A stretch of DNA of 64,000 nucleotides, taken from assembly GCF_963678975.1 (NCBI RefSeq), contig NC_089276.1:31760368-31824367 (forward strand), written 5' to 3'. The translations under genes and the position numbers were made by a program. The stretch is from Dysidea avara. Taxonomy: Eukaryota; Porifera; Demospongiae; Dictyoceratida; Dysideidae. Positions within the stretch are counted from its first letter, which is position 1. Each line of letters begins with the position of its first letter. Below, in pieces: positions 23,466 to 34,133 of the stretch. The notes under the pieces were generated by a model. The model searched no databases and was not told the origin of the DNA. It was given only the letters and a program-made list of their open reading frames with translations.

Positions 23466-24441
23466 ATACCTATTGTTCAACTCTGTTCCAGGAGAGTATA
23501 GCTTCCTTTTCATCACGAGTTCTTCAAACAGGTTTCGATTGTGGGTTGCATTGCCAGTTACAAAAGTTTTAATTATGAGTTTTGATAATTAGCAGTGTTT
23601 TCCACTGTGGCTATAACAGGTGATTAGTGTGGTTTTTATATTTTAGTTGGTTAATTGGTTAGAGTTATCAGCATCACTAAAACATGTAGCTACCAACTCA
23701 GCCATTTAGCAAACTGTAGTCTTTTGGTAGCTTACAATCTCATAAGGCAGCTGTAGCATATTCACCCACATTGTCTATGAATGTAAAATCTGTATCAGTT
23801 ACCTTCTGATATGACCCCATACAGTGGGTTATGGTGCTTGCATTTGTAGCTAGTTATATATCAGTCTTCATAACCCCTAGAAATAAGTTGACTATCACAA
23901 CAGCAAATTCAGAAAGCCCAAAAATGCAAATTTAGTTGCACTTTGCTAAGGATTGCCAGTGGACCAGCTAATAATAGTTAATAGTACCCTTCACTGCCTT
24001 CTGCTTTTCAGTACACTTTATTGGTGTTAAGGCTAACAAAGGCTATGGAGCATGCATACTGACATTCAATATCACTACTACTATCGTGTCATTCCTCAGG
24101 TCTCTTCACCCTCAGTAATTATCGTGCCATTCCTCAGGTCTCTAAAATAGCGAAGATACTGTGGATTTGGGCGATAACCAATTTAGACTATGGCTCGTAC
24201 GGCTCTGGTCACTGCCAATAATGGTGGCTTCCTAATCAAATTATTGTTAAAACAACTCACTTGTAGGCTTTCTAGATGAATATAATTATCTCTATTATCC
24301 AGCGATATTTTCTTCACATTCTAGTGATGATCTTTGATGGCTGCTGTGACTGGAATCCAGCTAAACACGTGATGCATGTGACAAAAGCTTTGTCACAGGC
24401 ATTTAGTTATAAATAGTTATAACACGTGACCACCGAGCCAG

Positions 24442-24725
24442 AGAGTTAAGTCCCATGTTACCAGAAGACCGTGGATTACTGACCAACAAACAAAAGGAAT
24501 AGTTTTACAAACATCAACTATAAACTTATCGAAGACATATGAAGATGATATTCCAGTCATTGACTCTTCAACCAAGATGAAACAGCCAGTGGAGTCTGAA
24601 ACTCTAGTCAGTAACTCTTCAACCATGACAAAACAGCCAGTGGAGACTCTAACCAACCTCAGCATGATACAACAGTCTTTGAAACTTTATAAAATTAATA
24701 TTACTTTAATGAATGGTTATGTCTA
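24442..24725 (+). CDS. Possible additional exon, Ser/Thr-rich with internal repeat
   Basis: An open plus-strand frame reads RVKSHVTRRPWITDQQTKGI, then a duplicated segment SSTKMKQPVESETLVSN / SSTMTKQPVETLTN, then a stop at 24723. An AG at 24440-24441 would enter in phase 0, matching the neighbouring exons (21814 and 25152), but no clear donor was found. It could be an alternative exon ending the protein early, or chance. Confidence 0.25.
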
Positions 24726-25151
24726 GTATATGTAGTTACTTACCGACCATACTAGTCAATCTTTTTCCATGATGTGCATTATAGAATTGAAATCATAGTA
24801 TGGTATTACTAATCTTGCTGGTATTATGATTGATGCTTAAGGTTACCTGTTGTGCTTTCTGCTCAGAATTATGCCTGCATAATAGGCTGGTTCCTAGTGA
24901 CAAATTACATTTGGAGAGGTAAAATTTATAGATCTAATTATATGTGAATTGTTGTACACTATAGTTTATGCACAATTAGAATAATTATGTGATTTGGATA
25001 TACTTACACACACAATACTAAAACTTAATATGAAATTATTAACATCGGAAAAACAGGATTTCCACTACAGTACATACTGTGCATGAAGCTATACTGCCTA
25101 TATTAACAAACTAACTGTGTAGTGTATTATATTTTACTGTTAACATAATAG

Positions 25152-25280
25152 GAATGGTCATCATTTGTACAATTGATACAAACTGAATTATCTGATAGTA
25201 AGCAGAAAATTGACCAGTTGGAGAATGAACTTACTCAAGCAAATATTTTTAAATTGCAAGAAGAGATTACAAGAAAAGAG
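25152..25280 (+). CDS. Coiled-coil exon 4 of the pseudokinase gene
   Basis: 43 codons in phase 0: EWSSFVQLIQTELSDSKQKI, then DQLENELTQANIFKLQEEIT. Acceptor 'cataatag', donor GTATAG. The heptad pattern continues the coiled coil. Confidence 0.65.
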
Positions 25281-25802
25281 GTATAGTATTACAATTATTG
25301 TGTATCTTCATATACATATGTAAAACTTTCACACCTAAGATCAAAGGAATTCTTTATGCTACAAATGTGATGTAACACACTTGGCAGTGCAACATCCAGA
25401 TGTCTCACTGCAAAGTCTGATGACAGCCCATTACTGCATTCCACAAACTGTACAGTTTTAAAGCTTCTTTTTTTTAATACTGTAGTGAAAAGTATATAAA
25501 CCCATTTGAGCAAGATGCACTTTACATTGTGGGTTTCAGTGATCTCCTGTGGCTTACAATTGAGCCTCCTGTGGCTCTCAATTGAAACCAACTGAATACT
25601 ACAATCAAACCTTTCTCTTGGTGATATAGGTTTCTTGGACATTTTGAAAACCTTACATTGTAAGTACTAGTGTTATAGTTAGAACTAACAAGTACACACA
25701 AAAAAATAGAATTTTCAACTAGAGTATGGACCATAGTAAATCAATAATAGTACTGAAACAAGTTGGAGTAGTCCACGATATTAAAATCACAGTAAAACAA
25801 TT

Positions 25803-26245
25803 AGGGATGCGGCGATTATGCCGGCATAATTTCGGGCATAATAGGTATGTGTGGGAATCAGGAATTATGCTAGCATTTTGAGGTGAGAAAATCTGCAGAT
25901 TGCACAATTCCGTTAAAAAGATCGAGATACTCTAATAGAGCAGTCAGAAACTCTAATAGAACAGTCACTGAATATTATTTACTCTAATAAAGCAGTCACA
26001 TTGAAATGAAATACTCTAATACAGCAACCAGCTAAAGAATTCAAGACTATTGAAGCTTAAAGATCAATGAAAATGGCCTGATACAGCAATGCACTGGCAT
26101 TATTAGCAAATTATGGTGGCATTATTAGCAAATTATGGTGGCATAATTTTGGGAATAATGGGCAATTCTCAAAAGCATAATAGGCGATTTTTTTAGCACT
26201 GCTCAAAAGCATAATGCTCAATTTTTGGAGCATAATAGCCTCATG
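25803..26245. mobile_element. Decayed TAGGGA-type MITE
   Basis: The left end 'agggatgcggcgattatgcc' resembles the 22273 terminus. The interior has 'gcataataggc' phrases and repeated 'ctctaatagagcagtca' modules (25917-26030). The right terminus is lost. Confidence 0.5.
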
Positions 26246-26302
26246 CCTAAAAACAATAAGAAGTGTTATATCCCTACTGTGCTCAAGATACCATAATGGA
26301 AA

Positions 26303-27530
26303 TGTACAGTAGGGATATAACACTTCTTACTGTGATGTAATATCATGGACTACTCCAACTTGTTTCAATACTTTTTATCGATGTGCTATGGTCCCTACTC
26401 TAGTTGAAAATTCAAATTTGTTGTGTGTACTTGTTTGCTAACTTTTGGTAAATAATTGTTAGGACTGGTGAACCCAGGCATACTGCATCTGAAATGGTGC
26501 CGCACACCCCAGCTATATCAATTATAATCTGAAAAGAGAAGTATCCATTGCACATTGTTGTCAGCTATGTTCAACCCATTACACCACTTTACAAATCAAG
26601 AACTGTTTGAAAAGCACCTCTGCAATCCATGCATATACCAAAAGAAAGAAATATTGCTGTGTGCCCCAGCTATATCAGTTATCGTCTGAAAAGTCTTGGA
26701 TTTTTTCTCTCCTTTCTCCGCCTTTTCAAACACACTTTCTGTAACAACTTTAGACAGGCTGAAGGACCAGGTGCTGAAGGTAGGAGCAATGCTGAAGGCT
26801 GTAGGACCAGGTGTCCTACAGGCTGTAGCATCAGTGCTGATGGTCTGTAGGACCAAGTGTCCTACAGACCTTCAGCACTTTTGCTGTAAAGCCTTAATAA
26901 ATAAATACATAAATAAATAAATAAATAGAGAAGTGAAGTATCCATTACGCTTTGTTGTCAGCTATGTTCAACTCGTTACACAGCAGTACGAATCAAGAAC
27001 TGTTTGAAAGCATCTCTGCAATCAAAATAGATACTGTGAAAAATACGGATGATTTCCATTACAAAGGGAAGTCATCACGTGCCACCACCAAATTGACACT
27101 TTTCACTGTCAGCAAAGATGAATGGGACACAAAGGAGGACACTGGTAAGTCCATGAAGAATGCATTGTATATACTGCCGTATGCCAAAAGGTACCTCTTG
27201 GGCTGAAGCAACGTCGAACGGTGAAAAGCTCAAGCCCACAGCCTTAGCCGTTATCGAGTTATGCCTGTCTGAAGGCATCAGTTACTTACTTACCCAGTCA
27301 GTTACTCAGTCAGTAGAAAATTCTGTTAATTATTTTTTTTAATTCTATAGAAACTTTTTGGAGGTGTTTCAGCTTAATCTGAAAGCTTCATTGAGCTTAG
27401 TTTGACCTAACCAATAGTGCTTCATTGTCATCTGGGAAAATTGAGGCTGGTTTTTGGGTGATGCTATTTTATGGGCCACACCTACTCCTTTGTGGTCCCT
27501 ACTATATAGTACCATCGCACTGTATGATAT
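26303..27530 (+). mobile_element. R1 repeat copy, about 1.2 kb
   Basis: Runs from 'cagtagggatataacacttc' to 'tttgtggtccctactatata'. It contains 'gaaaagcacctctgcaatc' units and a 50-codon frame (26995-27150). The frame reads IDTVKNTDDFHYKGKSSRA then KLTLFTVSKDEWDTKEDTG, and runs into a GTAAGT donor. A retroposed insert of about 240 bp with a TAAA-rich tail interrupts it at 26690-26933. Confidence 0.6.
26690..26933 (+). mobile_element. Retroposed fragment with (AAAT)n tail
   Basis: It interrupts R1 text that is continuous in sister copies ('ctgaaaagtgaagtatcc'). It ends in repeated 'aaataaataaat', typical of a LINE/SINE 3' tail. The body includes 'gctgaaggaccaggtgctga' tandem phrases. An open frame (SNTLSVTTLDRLKDQVLKVG) suggests that part of a coding transcript or a LINE 3' end was copied. 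Family unknown. Confidence 0.45.
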
Positions 27531-27629
27531 GAAACTTTGATATAACAACCATAATGATGTATTCAGCCACCTCAAAGGATCCTGAGCAAATACCAGGCTA
27601 CATTAATGGCACTCTCAACCATATCAAAG

Positions 27630-27735
27630 CATTTAATTTTGAAAAGTGAATCCAGAAGCTTAAAACTACTTTTAAAGTAACTTCAAAGGCTTAAAACTAC
27701 TTTAAAAGTACCCTCAAAGGCTTAAAAGTCACTTT
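27630..27735. repeat. Short tandem repeat, three units of about 35 bp
   Basis: Units of 'ggcttaaaactactttaaaa' plus 'gta.c.tcaaa' are repeated about three times. Confidence 0.7.
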
Positions 27736-27841
27736 AAAGTGTAAAACATTAGTTGCAACTCTGGAAGTCGTGTATTGCTCTAATATGTATACATTGTCAG
27801 GCAATGCAATCTCAGGCAATGCAATCTAACCAGTGTTGTAA

Positions 27842-30040
27842 TTATTACATGTAACACTTTCACACTTCAGATCAAAGGAGCTGCCCAGAGTACATTTTGT
27901 ATGTAGCCCAGCTAGCCGGGCTACATACAAAATGTAGCCGAGCTACAACTGGGCAGTGATTATGTAGACATTGAGGCCGAAATCAATTGTATAGCAATTA
28001 ATGGTTTTTAAGTGTGATTGATCTTTTGCAGTGGTTGTTTTTGAATTTCTGTTGCCTAGCAACAGTTGTTTGATTAATTTGTAATAGGACAGATAGCTGT
28101 GGTATTCAGGATTAATATTTCTTGCATTATAAATAGGAAAGATGCTGAGCACTATTTCCTTCATGTTTATAATGAAAAAACTATTAATCTCGAATACCAC
28201 AGAAATCTGCAGCTAAAATGTAACACTTATCAGGCTGATAGCCTGTGCAGGGCCGCCAACCACCCAAGCCAATACGAGTGCAACCACTGGATATATTATA
28301 TATGCATGCCTAATATTTTCAATAATGGGTCAGCAGCTAGTACATTCTGGTTACGTTTGGTTATGGTGAATGGACATATCCTATGCATATAGATGTCATG
28401 GAGAATTTCAGTTGCATGGCTTTAATGTTTTAATCAGTGGTATTGAATTGTTTCTGGGAAAAGTACAGAGTTCACTAAAGTTCTAGATAGGTAAGCTTGC
28501 TTGTAGAGTAGTTACTCCAAGCAGAGTCGTAACTTTGTGGTGGGGGCATGTCCGTATTCAATAACGTGCGGAACGATCAGTGAATAAGCTATACCACTAG
28601 TTATCACCTTAGCCCAATGTTTTTCAACTCATAGAATGGCAAGGATAACAAAAAGCTTTCTATCTAAGTAGTTTTCATAGCAAAATCCAAGTCATACATC
28701 CTAATCACATGAGTATTATTCAATCCCCACAACCGATTTTGGCCTCAACATCTATATAATCACTGCCCAGTTGTAGCCCAGGTAGCCTGATAAGTGTTAC
28801 ATATAATAGTTGTAACACAGGCATGAGGGCTTTGCCTGACATGTATGCCCAACTGCCCAAGAGCCACAGGATTGAGGGAAGAGGGCATACATATCAGGCA
28901 AAGCGCAAATGCCCCATGTTACAGCTAATGTGTAACACTTATCAGGCTGATAGCCTGTACAGGGTGATCAATCACCCAAGCTAATGTGAGTGCAGCCACT
29001 GGATATATTAAATATGCTTACCTAAAATATTTGATTATGAGTCAGCAGCTACTATGTCCTGGTTATGTTCTGGTCACGTTCGGTTATGATGAACGGACAT
29101 ATCCTACGAAGAATTTCAGTTACATGAGTTTAATTTTTTAAACAATGCTATTGAAACTTTTATGAAGTACACTAACAGCCTAGATAGGTAAGCTTGCTTG
29201 TAGTGTGGTAGCTTTGTGATGGGGTGTGTCCATATTCAAAAATGTGTGGAGACAATCAGTGAATAAGCTATAGAACTAGTTCTCACCTTAACCCAATGTT
29301 TTTCAACTCATAGGATGGCGAGGATAACAAAACACTGTCCGTCTGAGTGATTTTCATGGAAAAATCCAAGTCGTGCATCCTAATCACATGAGTTACTAAT
29401 TGATCCCCACAATCAATTTGGCTTCAACATTTATATAACCATTCCCAGTTGTAGCCCGGGCTATGAAATGTAACCCAGGTGGTTTTTTGTTTTAAGGGTT
29501 AAAAGTGTTACATGTAATAGGTGTAATACAGGCATGAGGGCATACATATCGGGAAAAGTTCGAATGCCCCATGTTACAGCTAATCTGTAACACTTATCAG
29601 GCTGATAGCCTATGCAGGGTGATCAATCACCCAAGCCAAAATGCATGCAGCCACTGGATGCATTATAATATGCATACCTAAAATTTTTGACTATGGTTAC
29701 GATGAACAGACATATCCTAGACGTATCACAGAGAATTTTGGTTACACAAGTTTAATGTTTTAATCCAGTGCTATTGAATCGTTTATGGAAAATTACGAAG
29801 TTTACTAAAAGCCTAGATAAAGATAGGTAAGCTTGTTTGTAGAGTGGTTATTCCCTGCAGAGTGGTAGCTTTGTGATGGGGGCATGTCTGCATTCAAATA
29901 CATGTGGAAACAATCAGTGAATAAGCTATAGCATTAGTTCTCAACTAAGCCCAACAATTTTCAACTCATAGGATGGCTGATTTTCATAGTGAAATCCAAG
30001 TCATGCATCCTAATCACATGAGTATTAATCTATCCCCAGT
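27842..30040. repeat. Three tandem T-family units with palindromic spacers
   Basis: Units begin 'gtaacacttatcaggctgat' at about 28219, 28931 and 29587. Each runs through 'aaccactgg', 'gacatatccta', 'gataggtaagcttg' and 'cctaatcacatgagt'. They end in 'gtagccc' and a 'taagtgttacat'-like end. 'gtaacacaggcatgagggc' palindromes sit between units. 27895-27945 is a separate hairpin ('gctacatacaaaatgtagcc'). Confidence 0.7.
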
Positions 30041-30367
30041 CTCAAAATGATATTTACCTTAGCAATGGTTACCAAAAAATCATTGCTAAGCAACCATATT
30101 GTTATGGGCATCTGTTACTATGGTAGCACTAGTTGTCAAGTTGGACATTTATTTCTAATAGAAACACACCACACTATTTTAATTAGTACTACAGATTTTT
30201 GTCAAGGACTTTAAGCTTGACAAACAAGTACAATATGAATTCTATTGGCTAATAGCTTAAGGTATCTCAATATAATATGTCAAGCTGCTTTTGAGAGTAT
30301 TATATTGTAACACATTCACTTGTTGGATTACAATGTTGTACAAGTAAAATACTATTGTATTTGGCAG

Positions 30368-30523
30368 GAAGAGAACAAAATGGTAAGTAGTGAGTTAGCT
30401 GAGTTGACTACACAACTAATGATGAAGGAAAAGGAAGTAACAAAGCTCAAGGAGGACAACAAGTTGTTAGTGAAGCAGTTTAGAGAGAGGAAAGATAAGA
30501 AAAGGAGAGAAACAATACCTCAG
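30368..30523 (+). CDS. Coiled-coil exon 5 of the pseudokinase gene
   Basis: 52 codons in phase 0: EENKMVSSELAELTTQLMMK, then VTKLKEDNKLLVKQFRERKD and a basic KKRRE. Acceptor 'tttggcag', donor GTGTGT. A basic coiled-coil end immediately precedes the kinase fold after a 50-nt intron. Confidence 0.7.
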
Positions 30524-30573
30524 GTGTGTTCCTAATATGATACTACTAATGTACTAACATGCAAACTATTTAG

Positions 30574-31404
30574 GATCAGCTGGTCCAAGAGGAGTTACTA
30601 GGAAGTGGTAGGTATGGGGAGGTGTGGAAGATCCATTATGGTGACAAGACGTACGCTGGTAAGATCATCCACAAGAATCTCCTACCTGGGTACCCTGATA
30701 CCAGTGTTAACCAGATTAGCCAGTTTGTTGCAGATATTGAAAACATTTATGCCACAATATTTGGTTCACATGAACATCCTAACATTGAACAGTACTACAC
30801 TATTATGCAACTGACTCCTGATAGCCCTCTAATCTTGTTATCTGAACTACAACCTAACAACCTTAGTAGTTTTACTGCTGGGATGAAAGGGAAGTTGCCC
30901 ATTCATGTACAACTGGACCTGTGTCTTGGCATGGCTAAAGGAGTGCAATACCTACATGCCAATAGAGTGATACACAATAACCTCCATGCTAGTAATGTGC
31001 TGATCAGTCAAGATGGACAAGCAAAGATTGCTGATTACATTTGCCCACAAGTTTCAGAACTGAACGAGAAAACAACTCCACAACATCAAGCTTTTATGTC
31101 ACCTGAACTAATCAAGAATCATGCAATTTGTTCAAAACCTTCTGACATTTACTCATTAGGTGTTTTGTTCCTACAAGTAGCAACACAGAATCATCCCACA
31201 CGTAGTGAGGATGCTGTACTATCTGAAGTTCAGCGCCACAGACATCAACTAGATGAGATCACTACCAACCCTCTACTACCAGTGATACTGCAGTGTCTAA
31301 ACATCTTACCAGCCAGACCTTCCATTCATCAGTTGTGTAATCGCATCAACACTGCCAAACAAAGTCCCCAAAATGTAATGTCTGGTAGTTTACATCATAC
31401 TAAG
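30574..31404 (+). CDS. Pseudokinase domain exon
   Basis: 277 codons in phase 0. The glycine loop is LGSGRYGEVWKI (residues 9-20) and the likely ATP-anchoring lysine is K30 in YAGKII. A C-lobe helix MAKGVQYLHANRVIHNNLH places HNN at 134-136, where active kinases have HRD. KIADYI (152-156) replaces DFG, then FMSPELI and SDIYSLGVLF fit the SPE and helix-F motifs. The catalytic Asp and the DFG Phe and Gly are lost while the fold motifs remain, so it is probably a pseudokinase acting as a scaffold or switch. It is nearest in style to RIPK/IRAK/tyrosine-kinase-like domains. Donor GTGAGA at 31405 implies at least one more exon, which I could not find. Confidence 0.85.
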
Positions 31405-32087
31405 GTGAGATAATATTACAGATATGAATGTAGGTATATTATTACGTATACTCTAGCAATAGTAGATTGACATTTGCCGCAAAATTATGAATGTTGACTT
31501 ATCAAGCTTATCCATGTAATCATTGATCTAATACAGACAAGTGATATAAAATAATGTCTCTTTCTAGTCTAATACATATGTATAGCAGCACTCATAAATA
31601 GCACTTTGGACATCAATCTATAAGCTTTTACAAACATATTGCTTACATTTTTCAATTTTTACACACAATAATATGTAACTTGCACATGCTTCATCTGCTT
31701 GGCTTGAATGTGATAGAGCATATTTAGTGGAAAATTTGTAGAATGTGAAGAGATTATGGAGGGCTTATACCCTCTCTAAAATTATTCCTACCTGACACTG
31801 AACAATTTTAAAATTGTATTACACCAAATAACTAACTATACAGAAAACAGCATGCCCCTAAACTCCTTGTAACTCCTTTCAGAGGGTGTCATTTCAATAA
31901 GATTTCCTGGAGGCATGTCCCCAGATCCCCAGACTCCCCTAGATTGGTGTACTGTAGCTATACTTTGTATGCTAGTGTGTTTTGTGTACTATAGGGTATG
32001 TCATCCTCTATAGCTAAGCCTCCCCAGCCCTGTGTTTCCTCTGCATCTATCTACACCTCTATACTACTAGCTATTTAAAAAATTAAA
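31405..32087. other. Intron or 3' region, no exon found
   Basis: No coding continuation was recognised. 31790-32040 contains MITE-like text ('gaggcatgtccccagatccc') similar to the interior of hAT5-like elements. Confidence 0.4.
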
Positions 32088-32727
32088 ATTTTAAAAGGAA
32101 GTAGGGATTGGTAAAATATACATGCTACAAAAAGTAAGGAAACAAGCTCAAAAATGTTACAGCTGAAATGAGAAATGATCCAGCAGTAAAAAGTAAGGGA
32201 AAAGATTAGACGACTACTTGCTAAAATGAGACACACTTTAATTCCTACTTTTGGCTAGCTAGCATCTTGAAATGAGACCATAAAATTAGCCAAAAGTAGG
32301 GATTAAAGTGTGTCTCATTTGTGACCGAATTTTGGAAAATCACCCATATGGGTGCATTTGACACCTAAAAGATATAATGATCAAATCACAAACTTTATAG
32401 TGCAAATTTACCTGTTAATGATTGTAAACCATTCTCAATACCTTAAATTACAAGAAAATTATTGAAATATTTTTAAAACTGTTCCCTGCTCTTATTAACA
32501 ACCCACTAAACATGAAAATTCTAATTATTTCATGTGCGCCCATATGGGTGATTTTCCAAAATTCAGTCACATTTTAGCAAATAGTCTTCTAATCTTGTCT
32601 CCTTACTTTTTACTGCTGAATCATTTCCCACTGCTGGATCATTTCTCATTTCAGCTGTAAAATCTTTGAGCTTGTTTCCTTACTTTTTGTAGCATGTATA
32701 TTACACCAATCCCTACTTCCTTTTAAA
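32088..32727. repeat. Large foldback element with a second foldback at its centre
   Basis: The left arm (from 32088: 'ggaagtagggattgg', 'catgctacaaaaagtaagga') is mirrored by the right arm ending 32727 ('tactttttgtagcatgtata', 'caatccctacttcc'). The arms are about 120-230 bp. At the apex lies a separate element (32320-32571). Confidence 0.75.
32320..32571. mobile_element. Foldback MITE with TGTGACCGAATTT ends, copy 2
   Basis: TGTGACCGAATTTTGG and 'aaatcacccatatgggtg' are mirrored at 32535-32571. The terminus is shared with 8875-9103. It is inserted at the loop of the larger foldback 32088-32727. Confidence 0.75.
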
Positions 32728-34133
32728 TTTTCACATTTTTAAAAATAGCTAGTTTGTTTACTTTTTATGTCTAGCTAGCTAGCTATATTATAGTCTTTTT
32801 GTTTTCCACATAGTATAAATATCACTTGCAGCAGCTATTTTTTACCTTCGTATACAATAAGCACCTCAAATGATTATTGTGTTGTCTTTTATAGCTATTA
32901 TAGCAACTGTTAAAGGCTTCAGCTCCATATCTAATGACCTAAATATTGATGATTTTAAGCATCACTGGATAGCACAAAATTAAGAATGGAACCCTCAATT
33001 TTAGAAGTCTGGATCCCAAGATGGATCCGCCCCTCAAAGACATTATTAGCTAGCTACCTCACAAAAAATCTAAACTTGTAATTAAAACTGTATAAAATGA
33101 CTACCCAGTGTTAATGCTAGAGACAACTCCTTGGGTAGTTCTGATTACGTTCAGTTCACTGCACCATGCTGTTTGCTTTCATCATTCATTCACTTCTTTG
33201 TTCTTCTCAAAGGATAATTAATAATTGCAGGGCTTAATAGTTGAGGCATGTGCCACAATTCAAACACGTGATTTTAACGAAGTGTGAGTATGTGTGTGTA
33301 AGTAGTACAGATTCGTGAATCCGCTGTCCTTACCTTAGCTGTCTGAGATTTCTGGAGCCATACACCTAGTGCAACTGGTTCTTACAGCAAGGCAGATTCA
33401 ATCCAGGTGAAATTCAAAATTTTTAAAACTCACTATGCATTGAAATTTGAAACGTTTGACTTTTTGCTTCGTTACAGCATCATTACAGCAGTATTAATGT
33501 ATTCCATGTTTTTTTTTTTGGGTAAAACATATTGCAAGGCCATTTTTAAGGTGCAAAAATCCACAAAACCATAATGATTTCTTACCAACCCCTACTATAC
33601 AGTCAGAAGCTGCAGAGATAGATGACCTGTCTTGTTTTATTGCTATGATCCCTACTCAAATATATAAGTTTTTCTTACATATAGTTATTTGATTAATTGT
33701 TTGTGACATATTTACAACTGGTGAACCAGCACATACCAGATTGAATGGAAACATATTGTAAAATCAACTGAACGACTTAATGTGTGCCCCAAATATCAAA
33801 TTACTGGAAAGCAATGTGGCCATTCAAAGCTTTGTTGCACTGATTTTACAGCATTGATAATGAAGAACAGACAAGAAACATCTTTGAAATCAATCTAGTC
33901 ACTATGGAAAGTGTTACTAAATGTGCATCCCAACTATGAATCACTGAGAAGTGATTGAAGTGGCTTTTCTGTTTTGTTTTAGGATATGCACTACTGTTAT
34001 ACAGCATTACAAACAATGAACAGGAGAGACACCTCTGCTATCAATCCAGTCATGTGCAAAAATTACAGTAGATTCTTGTGACAGCCAACTGCACTGAAGC
34101 AATCATGCTTTACCATGAATCAACACCTATACA
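32728..34133. repeat. Low-information stretch and diverged R1-like units
   Basis: 32728-33580 shows nothing definite, apart from a 'ggatccgcccctcaa' hAT5-type end near 33024. 33590-34125 has two diverged units of about 120 bp ('tttgaaatcaatctagtcac', 'cacctctgctatcaatcca') that resemble the tandem units in R1. Confidence 0.4.

Larger units (their letters stand above)
21815..25151. other. Intron with tandem repeat, two MITEs and an exon-like frame
   Basis: Holds a 22-bp tandem repeat (22142-22232), a TAGGGACC-ended MITE (22273-22718), a CATAGGCGG-ended hAT MITE (23123-23465) and a coding-like frame (24442-24725). A fragment with 'gcctgcataataggctggtt' near 24870 resembles the 22273 family. 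The remainder shows nothing definite. Confidence 0.5.
25281..30367. other. Large intron filled with repeats
   Basis: Contains a T-family end (25330), a decayed TAGGGA-type MITE (25803-26245), an R1 copy with a retroposed insert (26303-27530), a short tandem repeat (27630-27735) and three tandem T units (27842-30040). No exon is seen. Confidence 0.55.

Noticed and set aside
27842..30040. CRISPR-like array
   Set aside because: Units are long, palindromic and eukaryotic in context, with no short regular spacers.
33335..33420. Possible final exon of the pseudokinase gene ending 'caatccaggtgaaat'
   Set aside because: A CAG|GTGAAA donor is present, but no frame shows protein-like composition and the phase could not be tied to 31404.
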